Assembly: GCA_963710815.1 (NCBI GenBank)
Contig: CAVQCA010000087.1
Span: 1 to 9,554, forward strand
Origin: CAVQCA01 sp963710815
Lineage (GTDB): Bacteria > Pseudomonadota > Gammaproteobacteria > UBA9214
Length of the DNA stretch: 9,554 bases
Direction: 5' to 3'
How positions within the stretch are numbered: position 1 is the stretch's first letter; every line of letters begins with the position of its first letter. The translations under genes were made by a program, and so were the position numbers. Shown piece by piece: positions 1 to 6,377 of this stretch. The notes under the pieces were generated by a model. That model was not told where the DNA came from. It searched no databases and saw only the letters and a program-made list of their open reading frames with translations.

Positions 1-188
1 ATGGATCCGGTCCGGGGCGGGCGGCGGTTGGTGCGCCGCCGGCTGCCAGGGCTGCGCGGCCATCGACGTCAAAGACCGCGTGCGCCGGGTATGGACGTCA
101 GCCGGCCTTGCGCGACCGGAACACCGGGTCGCGCTGGCCCCTGGTCGCCGCACACCAGGCCTTGCCTTCCAGGGATCCGCTGTCCATG
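1..188. other. Left edge, no confident gene
   Basis: Very GC-rich stretch downstream of the synthase gene, where stop codons are rare by composition, so open frames mean little. On the plus strand, the frame starting at base 2 stays open to about 292 and includes a cysteine-rich run WCAAGCQGC with mostly G or C at third positions; it could be the tail of a gene entering from the left. On the minus strand, an ATG at 187-185 follows one base after the synthase stop and opens a 29-codon frame that ends at 98. I cannot choose between these, and neither resembles a family I know. Confidence 0.3.
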
Positions 189-1379
189 TCAGCCGGTCGG
201 GGCGGTCGTGCGCAAGGCGCCGAAGGCCTCGAGGATGCGGTCGATCTGCCCGGTCGTATGGGCCGCGCTCACACTGCAGCGCAGCAGACTGAAGTTGCCG
301 GGTGAGGCGGGCGGCATGACCAGGTTAACGTAGATGCCGGATTCCAGCAGCCGGTTCCACCACTGGATGGACTGACCGCGGTCCTCGACGGTGACGGCGA
401 CCACCGGGCTCACCTCCGGACTGAGGCGGAAGCCGAGCGCCCCGAGCCCGTGATACAGCTGCCGGGCGTTTGCCCACAGCTGTTCGCGCAGCTGCGGGCG
501 CTCCTGCAGGATGCGCAGCGCCGCCCGGGTCGAAGCGATGACCGAGGGCGAAGGCGAGGCGGTGAAGATATAGGAGCGGGTGGCGAAGCGCACCGCGTCC
601 AGCTCAGGGTGGTTGCTCACGCAGTAGCCGCCGATCGCTCCCAGGCTCTTGCTGAAGGTGCCGGCGATGAAGTCGACGTCGTCCTCCACGCCGGCTTGTT
701 CCGCCACGCCACGGCCATGATCGCCCAGCATGCCCATGGAATGCGCCTCGTCCACCAGCAGCATGCCGCCATAGCGGCGCTTGAGTGCCGCGATCTCCCG
801 CAGCGGCGCACGGTCGCCGAGCATGCTGTAGATGCCTTCGACGATGATCAGCGTATTGGACAGACGATCACCGAGTCGGCGCAGGCGCTTTTCCAGGTCT
901 GCCACGTCGTTGTGGCGGAAGCGAACGATATCGGCGCCGCTCAGGCGCACCCCGTCATAGATGCTGGCGTGGCTGTCGGCGTCGAGCACGATCATGTCGC
1001 CCGGACCGGCCAGCGTGGCGCACATGCCGCTGGTGGCGGCGTAGCCGGTGGTGAAGACGATGGCGTGGCGACGGTTGAAAAAGGCCGCCAGTTCCTGTTC
1101 CAGCAGGACGTGTTCGGTGAAGGTGCCGTTCGCCATGCGTGAACCGGTGGTTCCGGTGCCCTGCTCCTCGATGGCGACCTTCGCGGCCGCGATGCATTCC
1201 GGATCGAAGGTCAGGCCCAGGTAGTTGTTGGTTCCGGCCAGGATGACCCGGCGCCCGTTGACGATGCCTTCCGTGGACGAGAGGAGCTTCTCGGTGACGG
1301 CGCCGAACGGCATGATGCCGAGGTGCTGCAGCTCGGCGCGGGCATCGATGATCGGCTGGAACTTGTCGAACAGGCTCAT
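189..1379 (-). CDS. spt: Serine palmitoyltransferase-like alpha-oxoamine synthase (PLP-dependent)
   Basis: A 396-residue cytoplasmic PLP enzyme of the alpha-oxoamine synthase family (SPT, BioF, KBL, ALAS). The family condenses an amino acid with an acyl thioester and releases CO2. Visible landmarks are the glycine-rich GTGTTGSRMANGTF at 74-87, TGYAATSG at 111-118, the cofactor-stacking histidine in DADSHAS (H137), VDEAHSMGMLG with D210 and H213, and the Schiff-base lysine K244 in GTFSKSLGAIGGY. The arginine in LLRCS (R367) fits the carboxylate-binding position. YSMLGD, TFSK, the YIFTASPSP stretch and the C-terminal region around YVNLVMPPASP recall Sphingomonas-type SPT more than BioF, so L-serine plus a long-chain acyl group giving a 3-ketosphinganine is the favoured reaction; this is inferred from memory of the family. 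It starts 4 bases after the ACP stop, so acyl-ACP is the likely donor. Length is normal and the gene is intact. BioF-like or another aminoketone synthase remains possible. Confidence 0.85.
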   Translation of the reverse strand: MSLFDKFQPIIDARAELQHLGIMPFGAVTEKLLSSTEGIVNGRRVILAGTNNYLGLTFDPECIAAAKVAIEEQGTGTTGSRMANGTFTEHVLLEQELAAFFNRRHAIVFTTGYAATSGMCATLAGPGDMIVLDADSHASIYDGVRLSGADIVRFRHNDVADLEKRLRRLGDRLSNTLIIVEGIYSMLGDRAPLREIAALKRRYGGMLLVDEAHSMGMLGDHGRGVAEQAGVEDDVDFIAGTFSKSLGAIGGYCVSNHPELDAVRFATRSYIFTASPSPSVIASTRAALRILQERPQLREQLWANARQLYHGLGALGFRLSPEVSPVVAVTVEDRGQSIQWWNRLLESGIYVNLVMPPASPGNFSLLRCSVSAAHTTGQIDRILEAFGALRTTAPTG

Positions 1380-1383
1380 GGGG

Positions 1384-1626
1384 TCAGGGCAGCAGTTTTT
1401 CCAGCTGCACGGCGAGATCGCGTATGGTGCGGATATCCGGCAGGATATTGAGCGGCACGGTGATATCGAAATCGTCCTCGATTTGCTCGATCATCATCAT
1501 TACCTGCAGCGAGGTCAGGCCGAGTTCGGCCACCAGTTCGCTGTCTTCGTTAAGCGTCAGGTCGCCTTTGATGAAGGGCTGGAGGAGGGCGCAGATGCGG
1601 GCGGTGATTTCGTTGTAATCGGGCAT
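1384..1626 (-). CDS. Acyl carrier protein dedicated to the adjacent synthase
   Basis: An 80-residue acidic, helical acyl carrier protein. The phosphopantetheine attachment site is S39 in ELGLTSLQ, a TSL variant of the common DSL motif. It is followed by an acidic recognition helix (MMMIEQIEDDFDI, about 43-55) and a last helix around IRTIRDLAVQLEKLL. The frame stays open upstream to 1779, but starting at MPDY gives normal ACP length and alignment; no strong Shine-Dalgarno is visible. It is the first gene of a two-gene unit, with the SPT-like gene beginning 4 bases after its stop. The pairing suggests it delivers a fatty acyl chain to that enzyme, as described for bacterial sphingolipid loci such as that of Caulobacter, rather than serving general fatty acid synthesis. 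A weak promoter candidate on the minus strand is TACAAT (complement of 1709-1714) with a poor -35 18 bases upstream. Confidence 0.88.
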   Translation of the reverse strand: MPDYNEITARICALLQPFIKGDLTLNEDSELVAELGLTSLQVMMMIEQIEDDFDITVPLNILPDIRTIRDLAVQLEKLLP

Positions 1627-1771
1627 TGAGCGGTCCGAATCCGGTATATTTGTTGGCCAGGGTGATTCGTGCATCCCTGGACAAGCCGACAGGTATTGCA
1701 AGGCACTGATTGTACTTGGAGTCGTTCGGCTCTGCCATGCCTGCCTCGTGTCCACCCATAAAAAATTAACC

Positions 1772-1851
1772 CGCCGCAAAGGTGCAAAGACCGCAAAGCA
1801 GATAATTTTTGTTATTAAATGTCTTCACGATCTGTGCGTCTTTGCGGTGAA
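1772..1851. repeat. Palindromic repeat, element 1 (complete hairpin form)
   Basis: Left arm CGCCGCAAAG and further GCAAAG-type repeats (1772-1798), then an AT-rich centre, then a right arm ending in GCGTCTTTGCGGTGAA (1836-1851). The right arm reverse-complements to TTCACCGCAAAGACGC, so the arms pair imperfectly. The 15-base right end differs by one base from those at 3172-3186 and 4344-4358. It lies in the divergent gap between the ACP gene and the first ELM1 pseudogene. It resembles, from memory, a dispersed intergenic palindrome of many environmental genomes. It has no coding capacity. Confidence 0.7.
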
Positions 1852-1890
1852 GCTGGTGTCCGTGGACGAACACCGGCCCAGCTTGCCGCC

Positions 1891-1905
1891 GGAGGAGCAG
1901 CTATT
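1891..1905 (+). promoter_or_regulatory. Shine-Dalgarno in front of a lost start codon
   Basis: GGAGGAG at 1891-1897 is a near-ideal ribosome binding site. Five bases later, exactly where a start should be, stands ATT AAT in the frame of the ELM1 pseudogene. The intact start of the second copy reads ATG AAT, so the most economical reading is ATG changed to ATT at position 1905. ATT is only very rarely used for initiation. The site marks the original gene start and supports calling copy 1 a pseudogene. Confidence 0.55.
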
Positions 1906-2985
1906 AATCGAACATCAGTCAATTACGATCCGCCCTCCTCGCCACGGGTGTGGGTGGTGACAGGCTACCGGGCGGGGGAACGCGCCCAAACCCTGGCGCT
2001 GGCCGAGGCGCTGGGCTGGCCGTTCGAGGTCAAGGAACTCGACTACCGTCCTTCGGCCGCCCGGATCAGCCTGTTCCGGGCGAGTAACCTGCGCGGCATC
2101 CGGCGGGAGCGCTCCAGTCGGCTGGCGCCGCCCTGGCCCGATCTGGTGATCACGGCCGGCATGCGCAACGAACCGGCCTGTCGCTGGATACGCGAGCAGT
2201 CCATGGGGCACACGCGCATCGTCCACATCGGGCGCCCCTGGGCGCGGCTGGATCGGTTCGACCTGGTGATCACTACGCCGCAATACCGGCTTCCCGAGCA
2301 GGCCAATGTACTGCAGAACATGCTTACCCTGCACCGCGTGACGGGAGCGCGGCTGCATGAAGAGGCGCGCCGCTGGGAGGCTCGGCTCGCGGCGTTGCCT
2401 CGTCCCCGCATCGCCGTGATCGCCGGGCGGCGACAGCGGACCTATGATGTTCGGACGCAGGGCGGCACGCGGCTGGCGGACAGGCGAGCATCCTCGCACG
2501 TGACCGGGGTGGTTCGCTACTGGTAAGCACCAGTGCCCGTACGACGTCGGCGGCGGTCGAGGCGCTGCGCTGCGGGCATCGAGGTGCCGAGCACATTTCT
2601 ACCACTGGCGCCGCGACGACGAAGACAACCCCTATTTCGGCTATCTGGCGCTGGCCGACGCCATCATCGTCACGGCGGACAGCATTTCCATGCTGACCGA
2701 AGCCTGTGCGACCGGCAAACCCGTATACATGTTCGATCCTGACAGAACCTCCAGTCGGAACGGTGGCGGCGACGGACTTCCGGCTCTCCGGCACGCTGTA
2801 TCGCTGGATGATGCGCTGGGGTCCAAACGGCTGAGCCGCGACATCGGGCTCGTACACCGTCACCTGCTTGGGGCGGGCATGCGGTCTGGTTGGGTGAGGA
2901 CTTTCCCGAATGGCACCCGCCGCCCCTGCGGGACCTTGAACGTGCACTGTCGCGGGTACGGGGATTGTTTGCCGGTGCAGATTGA
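1903..2985 (+). pseudogene. ELM1/GtrOC1-family (DUF1022) putative glycosyltransferase, copy 1, decayed
   Basis: Once a protein of roughly 360 residues in the family first named after plant mitochondrial fission ELM1 and now seen as GT-B-like putative glycosyltransferases in bacteria. The N-terminal half reads cleanly (VWVVTGYRAGERAQ, PPWPDLVITAG, HIGRPWARLDRFDLVITTPQY) from the ATT at 1903 to about 2427. The rest is recoverable only by changing frame about six times: near 2428 (GDSGPMMF), a TGA at 2501, near 2508 (GGSLLVSTSART), near 2597 (NPYFGYLALAD, ATGKPVYMFD), near 2750 (FRLSGTLYRWMMRWG), near 2824 (LSRDIGLVHRHLLGAG) and near 2878 (HAVWLGEDFPEW), ending at TGA 2983-2985. Each segment matches the order seen in copy 2, so the gene was full length before decay. 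Neighbouring genes are intact, which argues against general sequencing error. A product of about 205 to 235 residues could be made only from an alternative start such as the ATG at 1819. Confidence 0.8.
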
Positions 2986-3002
2986 GCCTGCCGCTTCCAG
3001 AA

Positions 3003-3187
3003 TTCACCGCAGAGCCGCGGAGCAAGCAGAGCATTTCCTAGCTCTCGTAAAAAACTCACCGCAAAGGCGCACGACTGCAGGGATGCAGGAGCTAGGGCAA
3101 CCCATGGAGCAGTTGCCGAAAGGACGCAAAGTGTATGATTGTTTTCATTAATGAATTTCTCTGTGTCCTTTGCGTCTCTGCGGTGAA
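3003..3187. repeat. Palindromic repeat, element 2 (composite, with an inserted block)
   Basis: The outer ends are a perfect 12-base inverted pair, TTCACCGCAGAG (3003-3014) and CTCTGCGGTGAA (3176-3187). A second left-type arm, CTCACCGCAAAGGCGCA, starts at 3055. About 3 bases later a block of roughly 45 bases (about 3075-3119) interrupts the arm, which resumes as AGGACGCAAAG. The block has its own small dyad, GGCAAC (3096-3101) with GTTGCC (3112-3117). The centre holds a perfect 12-base palindrome, TTCATTAATGAA (3144-3155). The element fills most of the 243 bases between the two ELM1 copies, and no gene is seen in that gap. Confidence 0.7.
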
Positions 3188-3228
3188 TAATGAGGTTGGC
3201 GCTGGATACCAGGTAAAGAGATCTGTTC

Positions 3229-4358
3229 ATGAATGATCCCATTGTTGCGGATACCCCGCCGGTAATTCGCCCGCCGCCGAAGGTATGGCTGCTGACCGGC
3301 CACAAGGCGGGTGATAACACCCAGGTGGTGGCGCTGGCTGAGGCGCTTGGCTGGCCGTTCGAACTCAAGCGGTTCGCCTATCAGCCATGGGAACTGCTGA
3401 GCAACCGGCTGCTCGGCGTGACGCTGGCCGGCATCGACCCGGCGGGCTCCAGCCCGCTGGAACCGCCGTGGCCCGACCTGGTGATCACCGCGGGGCGGCG
3501 TAACGAGCCGGTGGCGCGCTGGATACGTCGCCAGAGTGGCGGGCGTACCCGGCTGGTGCATATCGGGCGACCCTGGGCGCGACTCGACTGCTTCGACCTG
3601 ATCGTCTCGACGCCGCAGTATTTCCTGCCGGAGCGGCCGAATATCCTGCCGATCGACCTGCCGCTGCACCGCATCACGCAGGCCGGGCTGGCAGTGATCG
3701 CGGAACAAAGACGTGAAGAATTCGACCATCTGCCGCCACCCTACTGGTCGGTGCTGCTGGGCGGCAACAGCGGGGCGTTCGTGTTTACCGTGGAAAAGGC
3801 CATCCGCCTGGCCCGCTGGTTGAATATCCGACTGCGGAACGAGGGCGGGTCGGTGCTGGTCACCAACAGCGCACGTACCCCGGAGCCGGTCTACGCGGCC
3901 TTTCTGGAAACCCTGAAGGCGCCGATCTCCGTGTTTCGCTGGGGGGACCCGGCCGTCGAGAATCCCTACCTGGCGTATCTGGCCCTGGCCGACCGGCTGG
4001 TGGTCACCGGCGAGAGCATGTCGATGCTGGCCGAGGCCGCCGCGACCGGCAAGCCGCTGTATATTTTTGACCTGTCAGATTGTCCGACCGGCGATGCCGA
4101 GGCGTCCGGGGCTGTCGCCCGTGGTGGACACAGCTGCATAACCTGCGCTACAAGCCGCTAAGCCACCACCTCGCCATGGCCCTGGCGCCGCGGCGCATGC
4201 GCCGCGATATCTCTCGCATCCAGGAACGCCTGGTTGCCAGCGGCCGCGCGGTCTGGGTCGGGCAGGAATGGAAGGCCGGAGGCGCCCGGGGACAGGGATC
4301 GGACGTGGCGCGCGCCGCCGCGCGCGTGCGCGCCCTGTTCTCCGCGTCTCTGCGGTGA
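3229..4358 (+). pseudogene. ELM1/GtrOC1-family (DUF1022) putative glycosyltransferase, copy 2, single frameshift
   Basis: Starts at ATG 3229 with AAAGAG 8 bases upstream. The first frame gives residues 1-298: KVWLLTGHKAGDN (18-30), PPWPDLVITAGRRNEP (79-94), HIGRPWARLDCFDLIVSTPQ (111-130), LLGGNSGAF (176-184), VLVTNSARTPEP (209-220), and NPYLAYLALAD followed by a TGESMSMLAEAAATGKP stretch (245-276), all family landmarks. After AVAR at about 4121 the homologous continuation WWTQLHNLRYKPLSHH lies in another frame, as if one base were missing, and runs to 4358. Read without repair, the protein stops at 4161 after 310 residues with a nonsense tail. The far C-terminus (LFSASLR and the stop) is written by the end of a repeat element. 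The family is thought to be GT-B-like, and a role in LPS or glycolipid glycosylation is inferred. The truncated protein keeps most of the domain and might retain some function; a sequencing error at one base would restore the gene. Confidence 0.75.
4344..4358. repeat. Palindromic repeat, element 3 (right end only)
   Basis: GCGTCTCTGCGGTGA, identical over 15 bases to 3172-3186 in element 2 and one mismatch from 1836-1850 in element 1, in the same orientation. No left arm is recognisable before it. It is fused to the 3' end of the second ELM1 copy, where its final TGA serves as the stop in the repaired frame. The original gene end was probably lost when this element arrived or when a deletion joined them. 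Confidence 0.6.
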
Positions 4359-4447
4359 GATTCTCAGGTCGGGGGTGCGCACAGCGAGCAGCATGGCGCT
4401 GGTCACCAGGCAGCGGTGCAGTTTTTTGCAACTATTGTGGTCTGTGG

Positions 4448-4478
4448 TTAACAAGGAGCTGGATGCCATGCATATAAT
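4448..4478 (+). promoter_or_regulatory. Candidate sigma-70-type promoter for the ABC exporter
   Basis: A perfect -10 hexamer TATAAT at 4473-4478 is preceded by TTAACA at 4448-4453 (one mismatch from TTGACA) with a long 19-base spacer. Transcription would start around 4485 and leave a leader of about 40 bases before the GTG at 4524. It lies in the only non-coding gap (4359-4523) before the polysaccharide genes. The spacer is longer than the ideal 17 bases, so this is a candidate only. Confidence 0.4.
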
Positions 4479-4523
4479 CATGCCAGTCATGCTGCTTTAA
4501 GCCCGGAGAGAAGCTTCAAGATC

Positions 4524-6248
4524 GTGCATACCCTCATTAAATTGTTTTTCGATGCCAGGCGATCAACCTCGTGGGCGGTCATCGCATGCCTGCTGGTTGC
4601 CAGCGCAGTGGAAGGAATCGGCATTACCAGCGTGGTGCCGTTGCTGACTCTCGCTACCGGGATGGACAACGGAGGCAAGGCATCGCCGGTAATGGAATAC
4701 ACCCGGGAAATCATGGATGCGCTTGGTCTGCCCATGAGCATCGGTATCCTGCTGGTGTTTTTCATTGCCGCGATGGTTCTGGCATCCCTGCTCAGCTTCC
4801 TTGCCATGGCCTACGTGGGCAGCGCCGTGGCCGAATTTTCAACAAAACTGCGTCTCCAGATCATACGGAACGTATTCAACGTCCAGTGGAGCTACTTTGT
4901 CCACAACCCGATCGGCAAGATCACCATCGCGGTCGGTGGGCAGGCGGAATCGAGCAGCAATGCCTACCGGCTCGTCGCGACCATGATCGCCGGAGGCATT
5001 CAGTCGGTGGTCTACCTGATCGTGGCATTGACTATTTCCTGGCCGCTTGCACTGACTGCGATTGCCATCGGCCTGTTCGTGGTCGCCACCCTGCACGTCC
5101 TGGTACGCATTGCCCGCAAGGCGGGAATGCGTCTGAACAAGCATTCCCGTGAGTTGTCCGTCTTTCTGACGGATACCCTCATCAACATCAAGCCGCTCAG
5201 GGCGATGACCCGCCAGAGCGCGTTCAGCAACCTGCTCGAAGCCAAGGCCAATTCCCTGAAAAAGGCCATTCGGCGGAACATCATCAGCAAGGAGGGCCTG
5301 AAAAACGGCCAGGATATCCTGGTCACGGTAATTCTCGGCATCGGGTTCTATCTTGCCGTCATCGTCTGGAAGGTCCCCGTCATCAACCTGGCCGTGGTCG
5401 GCGTGCTGCTCAAGAAAACCACGAACAACGTCACCAAGATACAGCGCAACTACCAGGAGGCGATCAGCCTGGAGCGGCCCTATATCGATATCAGGGGACT
5501 GATCAGCGAAACGGCAAATATGCCCGAGAAGAATCCTGGCAAGGCGGCGGCGACCCTTGAACAGGGATGCCGGCTGCAAAACGTGCAGTTCGGCTACGAC
5601 GGCAACGAAGTGCTGCATTCGGTCACCATGGAAATCCCCGCACGCGGCATTACCGTACTGACCGGACCGTCGGGGGCCGGCAAGACCACAATCGCCGACA
5701 TCATACTGGGACTGCACGCGCCCAGTTCCGGCAGCGTACTCGTCGACGGCAGGCCACTGCATGAGATCGACCTCGAAAACTGGCGACGCCTCATCGGCTA
5801 TGTCCCGCAGGATCTGGTGCTATTCCATGACACCCTCCATGCCAACCTCACGCTCGGCGATCCCGCCATCACCGACGACGACGTGCGGGAAGCGCTGCAG
5901 ACGGCAGGCGCATGGGATTTCATCAATGCCATACCCGAGGGTATCATGAGCATTGCCGGGCAGCAGGGCGCCAAGTTGTCCGGCGGCCAGCGCCAGCGCA
6001 TTGCCATCGCACGCGCACTCGTGCACAAGCCAAGGCTGCTGATACTCGACGAGGTAACCAGCGCACTCGATACCAGGACCGAGAAAGAGATCTGCGAGAA
6101 TATCCGCAATCTGTCCCACGACATTACCATATTCGCCATCACCCACCGGCCTGCCCTGCTGGAGATCGCCGACAGAGCGTACGTTATTAAAGATGGTCTG
6201 ATTGAAGAAATGCGGACCCTGCCAAAATCATCCACACTTGAATCGTAG
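4524..6248 (+). CDS. ABC exporter, fused membrane and ATPase domains (MsbA/PglK-like flippase)
   Basis: A 574-residue half-transporter expected to work as a homodimer in the inner membrane. The N-terminal part carries hydrophobic segments at about 17-40, 71-97, 153-172, 174-195 and 264-298 (the last long enough for two helices). The C-terminal nucleotide-binding domain is complete: Walker A GPSGAGKT (381-388), Q-loop VPQD (Q429), signature LSGGQ (485-489), Walker B LLILDE (505-510) and H-loop H541 in ITHR. Size and layout fit lipid or lipid-linked oligosaccharide flippases (MsbA; PglK of Campylobacter is similar in length), and the neighbours suggest a glycan intermediate as cargo; the substrate cannot be read from sequence. 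The start is GTG; GGAGAG at 4505-4510 is about 13 bases upstream, rather far, so initiation may be weak. The gene is intact. An asparagine synthetase-like gene follows after a 129-base gap on the same strand. Confidence 0.9.
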   Translation: MHTLIKLFFDARRSTSWAVIACLLVASAVEGIGITSVVPLLTLATGMDNGGKASPVMEYTREIMDALGLPMSIGILLVFFIAAMVLASLLSFLAMAYVGSAVAEFSTKLRLQIIRNVFNVQWSYFVHNPIGKITIAVGGQAESSSNAYRLVATMIAGGIQSVVYLIVALTISWPLALTAIAIGLFVVATLHVLVRIARKAGMRLNKHSRELSVFLTDTLINIKPLRAMTRQSAFSNLLEAKANSLKKAIRRNIISKEGLKNGQDILVTVILGIGFYLAVIVWKVPVINLAVVGVLLKKTTNNVTKIQRNYQEAISLERPYIDIRGLISETANMPEKNPGKAAATLEQGCRLQNVQFGYDGNEVLHSVTMEIPARGITVLTGPSGAGKTTIADIILGLHAPSSGSVLVDGRPLHEIDLENWRRLIGYVPQDLVLFHDTLHANLTLGDPAITDDDVREALQTAGAWDFINAIPEGIMSIAGQQGAKLSGGQRQRIAIARALVHKPRLLILDEVTSALDTRTEKEICENIRNLSHDITIFAITHRPALLEIADRAYVIKDGLIEEMRTLPKSSTLES

Positions 6249-6251
6249 CTC

Positions 6252-6278
6252 TGTGTAATCTCCAAACTCTATTACACA
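6252..6278. repeat. Short perfect inverted repeat between the ABC and asparagine synthetase genes
   Basis: TGTGTAAT (6252-6259) and ATTACACA (6271-6278) are exact reverse complements around an 11-base loop, starting 4 bases after the ABC gene's stop. The stem is AT-rich and no T-run follows, so it is a poor intrinsic terminator. It could be an operator-type dyad, an RNA-stabilising 3' hairpin, or chance. The rest of the gap to 6377 is AT-rich without a convincing promoter. Confidence 0.45.
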
Positions 6279-6377
6279 CGCAAACCGGGTGAATCATGCA
6301 TGCCAAAAAAATCATTTAATTGCATTAACCCTGAATCAAGCAATAGCTCATATGCTAGAACAATCCAACCTGATAAA

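Noticed and set aside
2..292. Plus-strand frame with a WCAAGCQGC cysteine cluster at the left edge
   Set aside because: High third-position GC hints at coding, but the frame has no recognised family and its last 100 bases run antisense into the synthase gene; kept only as a note on the edge region.
450..1142. Long plus-strand open frame (230 codons)
   Set aside because: It is antisense to the SPT-like gene, whose motifs are unmistakable; its histidine-, alanine- and arginine-rich content is typical of a shadow frame in GC-rich DNA.
1657..1680. CCAGGG and CCCTGG arms (12-base loop) upstream of the ACP gene, a possible operator
   Set aside because: Six-base GC-rich arms are expected by chance in this composition, and no known operator matches.
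1709..1738. Minus-strand TACAAT with ATGGCA 18 bases upstream as promoter of the ACP-synthase unit
   Set aside because: The -10 is fair but the -35 is weak; not strong enough to list separately.
1772..4358. CRISPR array or insertion sequence behind the repeats
   Set aside because: Only three spaced, imperfect palindromes with genes between them, no regular spacers, no transposase and no target-site duplication seen.
4468..4500. Ten-codon mini-frame (MHIIMPVMLL) after AAGGAG, a possible leader peptide before the ABC gene
   Set aside because: It contains the TATAAT of the promoter candidate and no attenuator-like hairpins follow, so it is probably chance.
4839..5762. Minus-strand open frame of 307 codons across the ABC exporter
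   Set aside because: Its translation is rich in Asp, Gln, His and Arg with no domain, while the plus strand has a complete ABC domain set.
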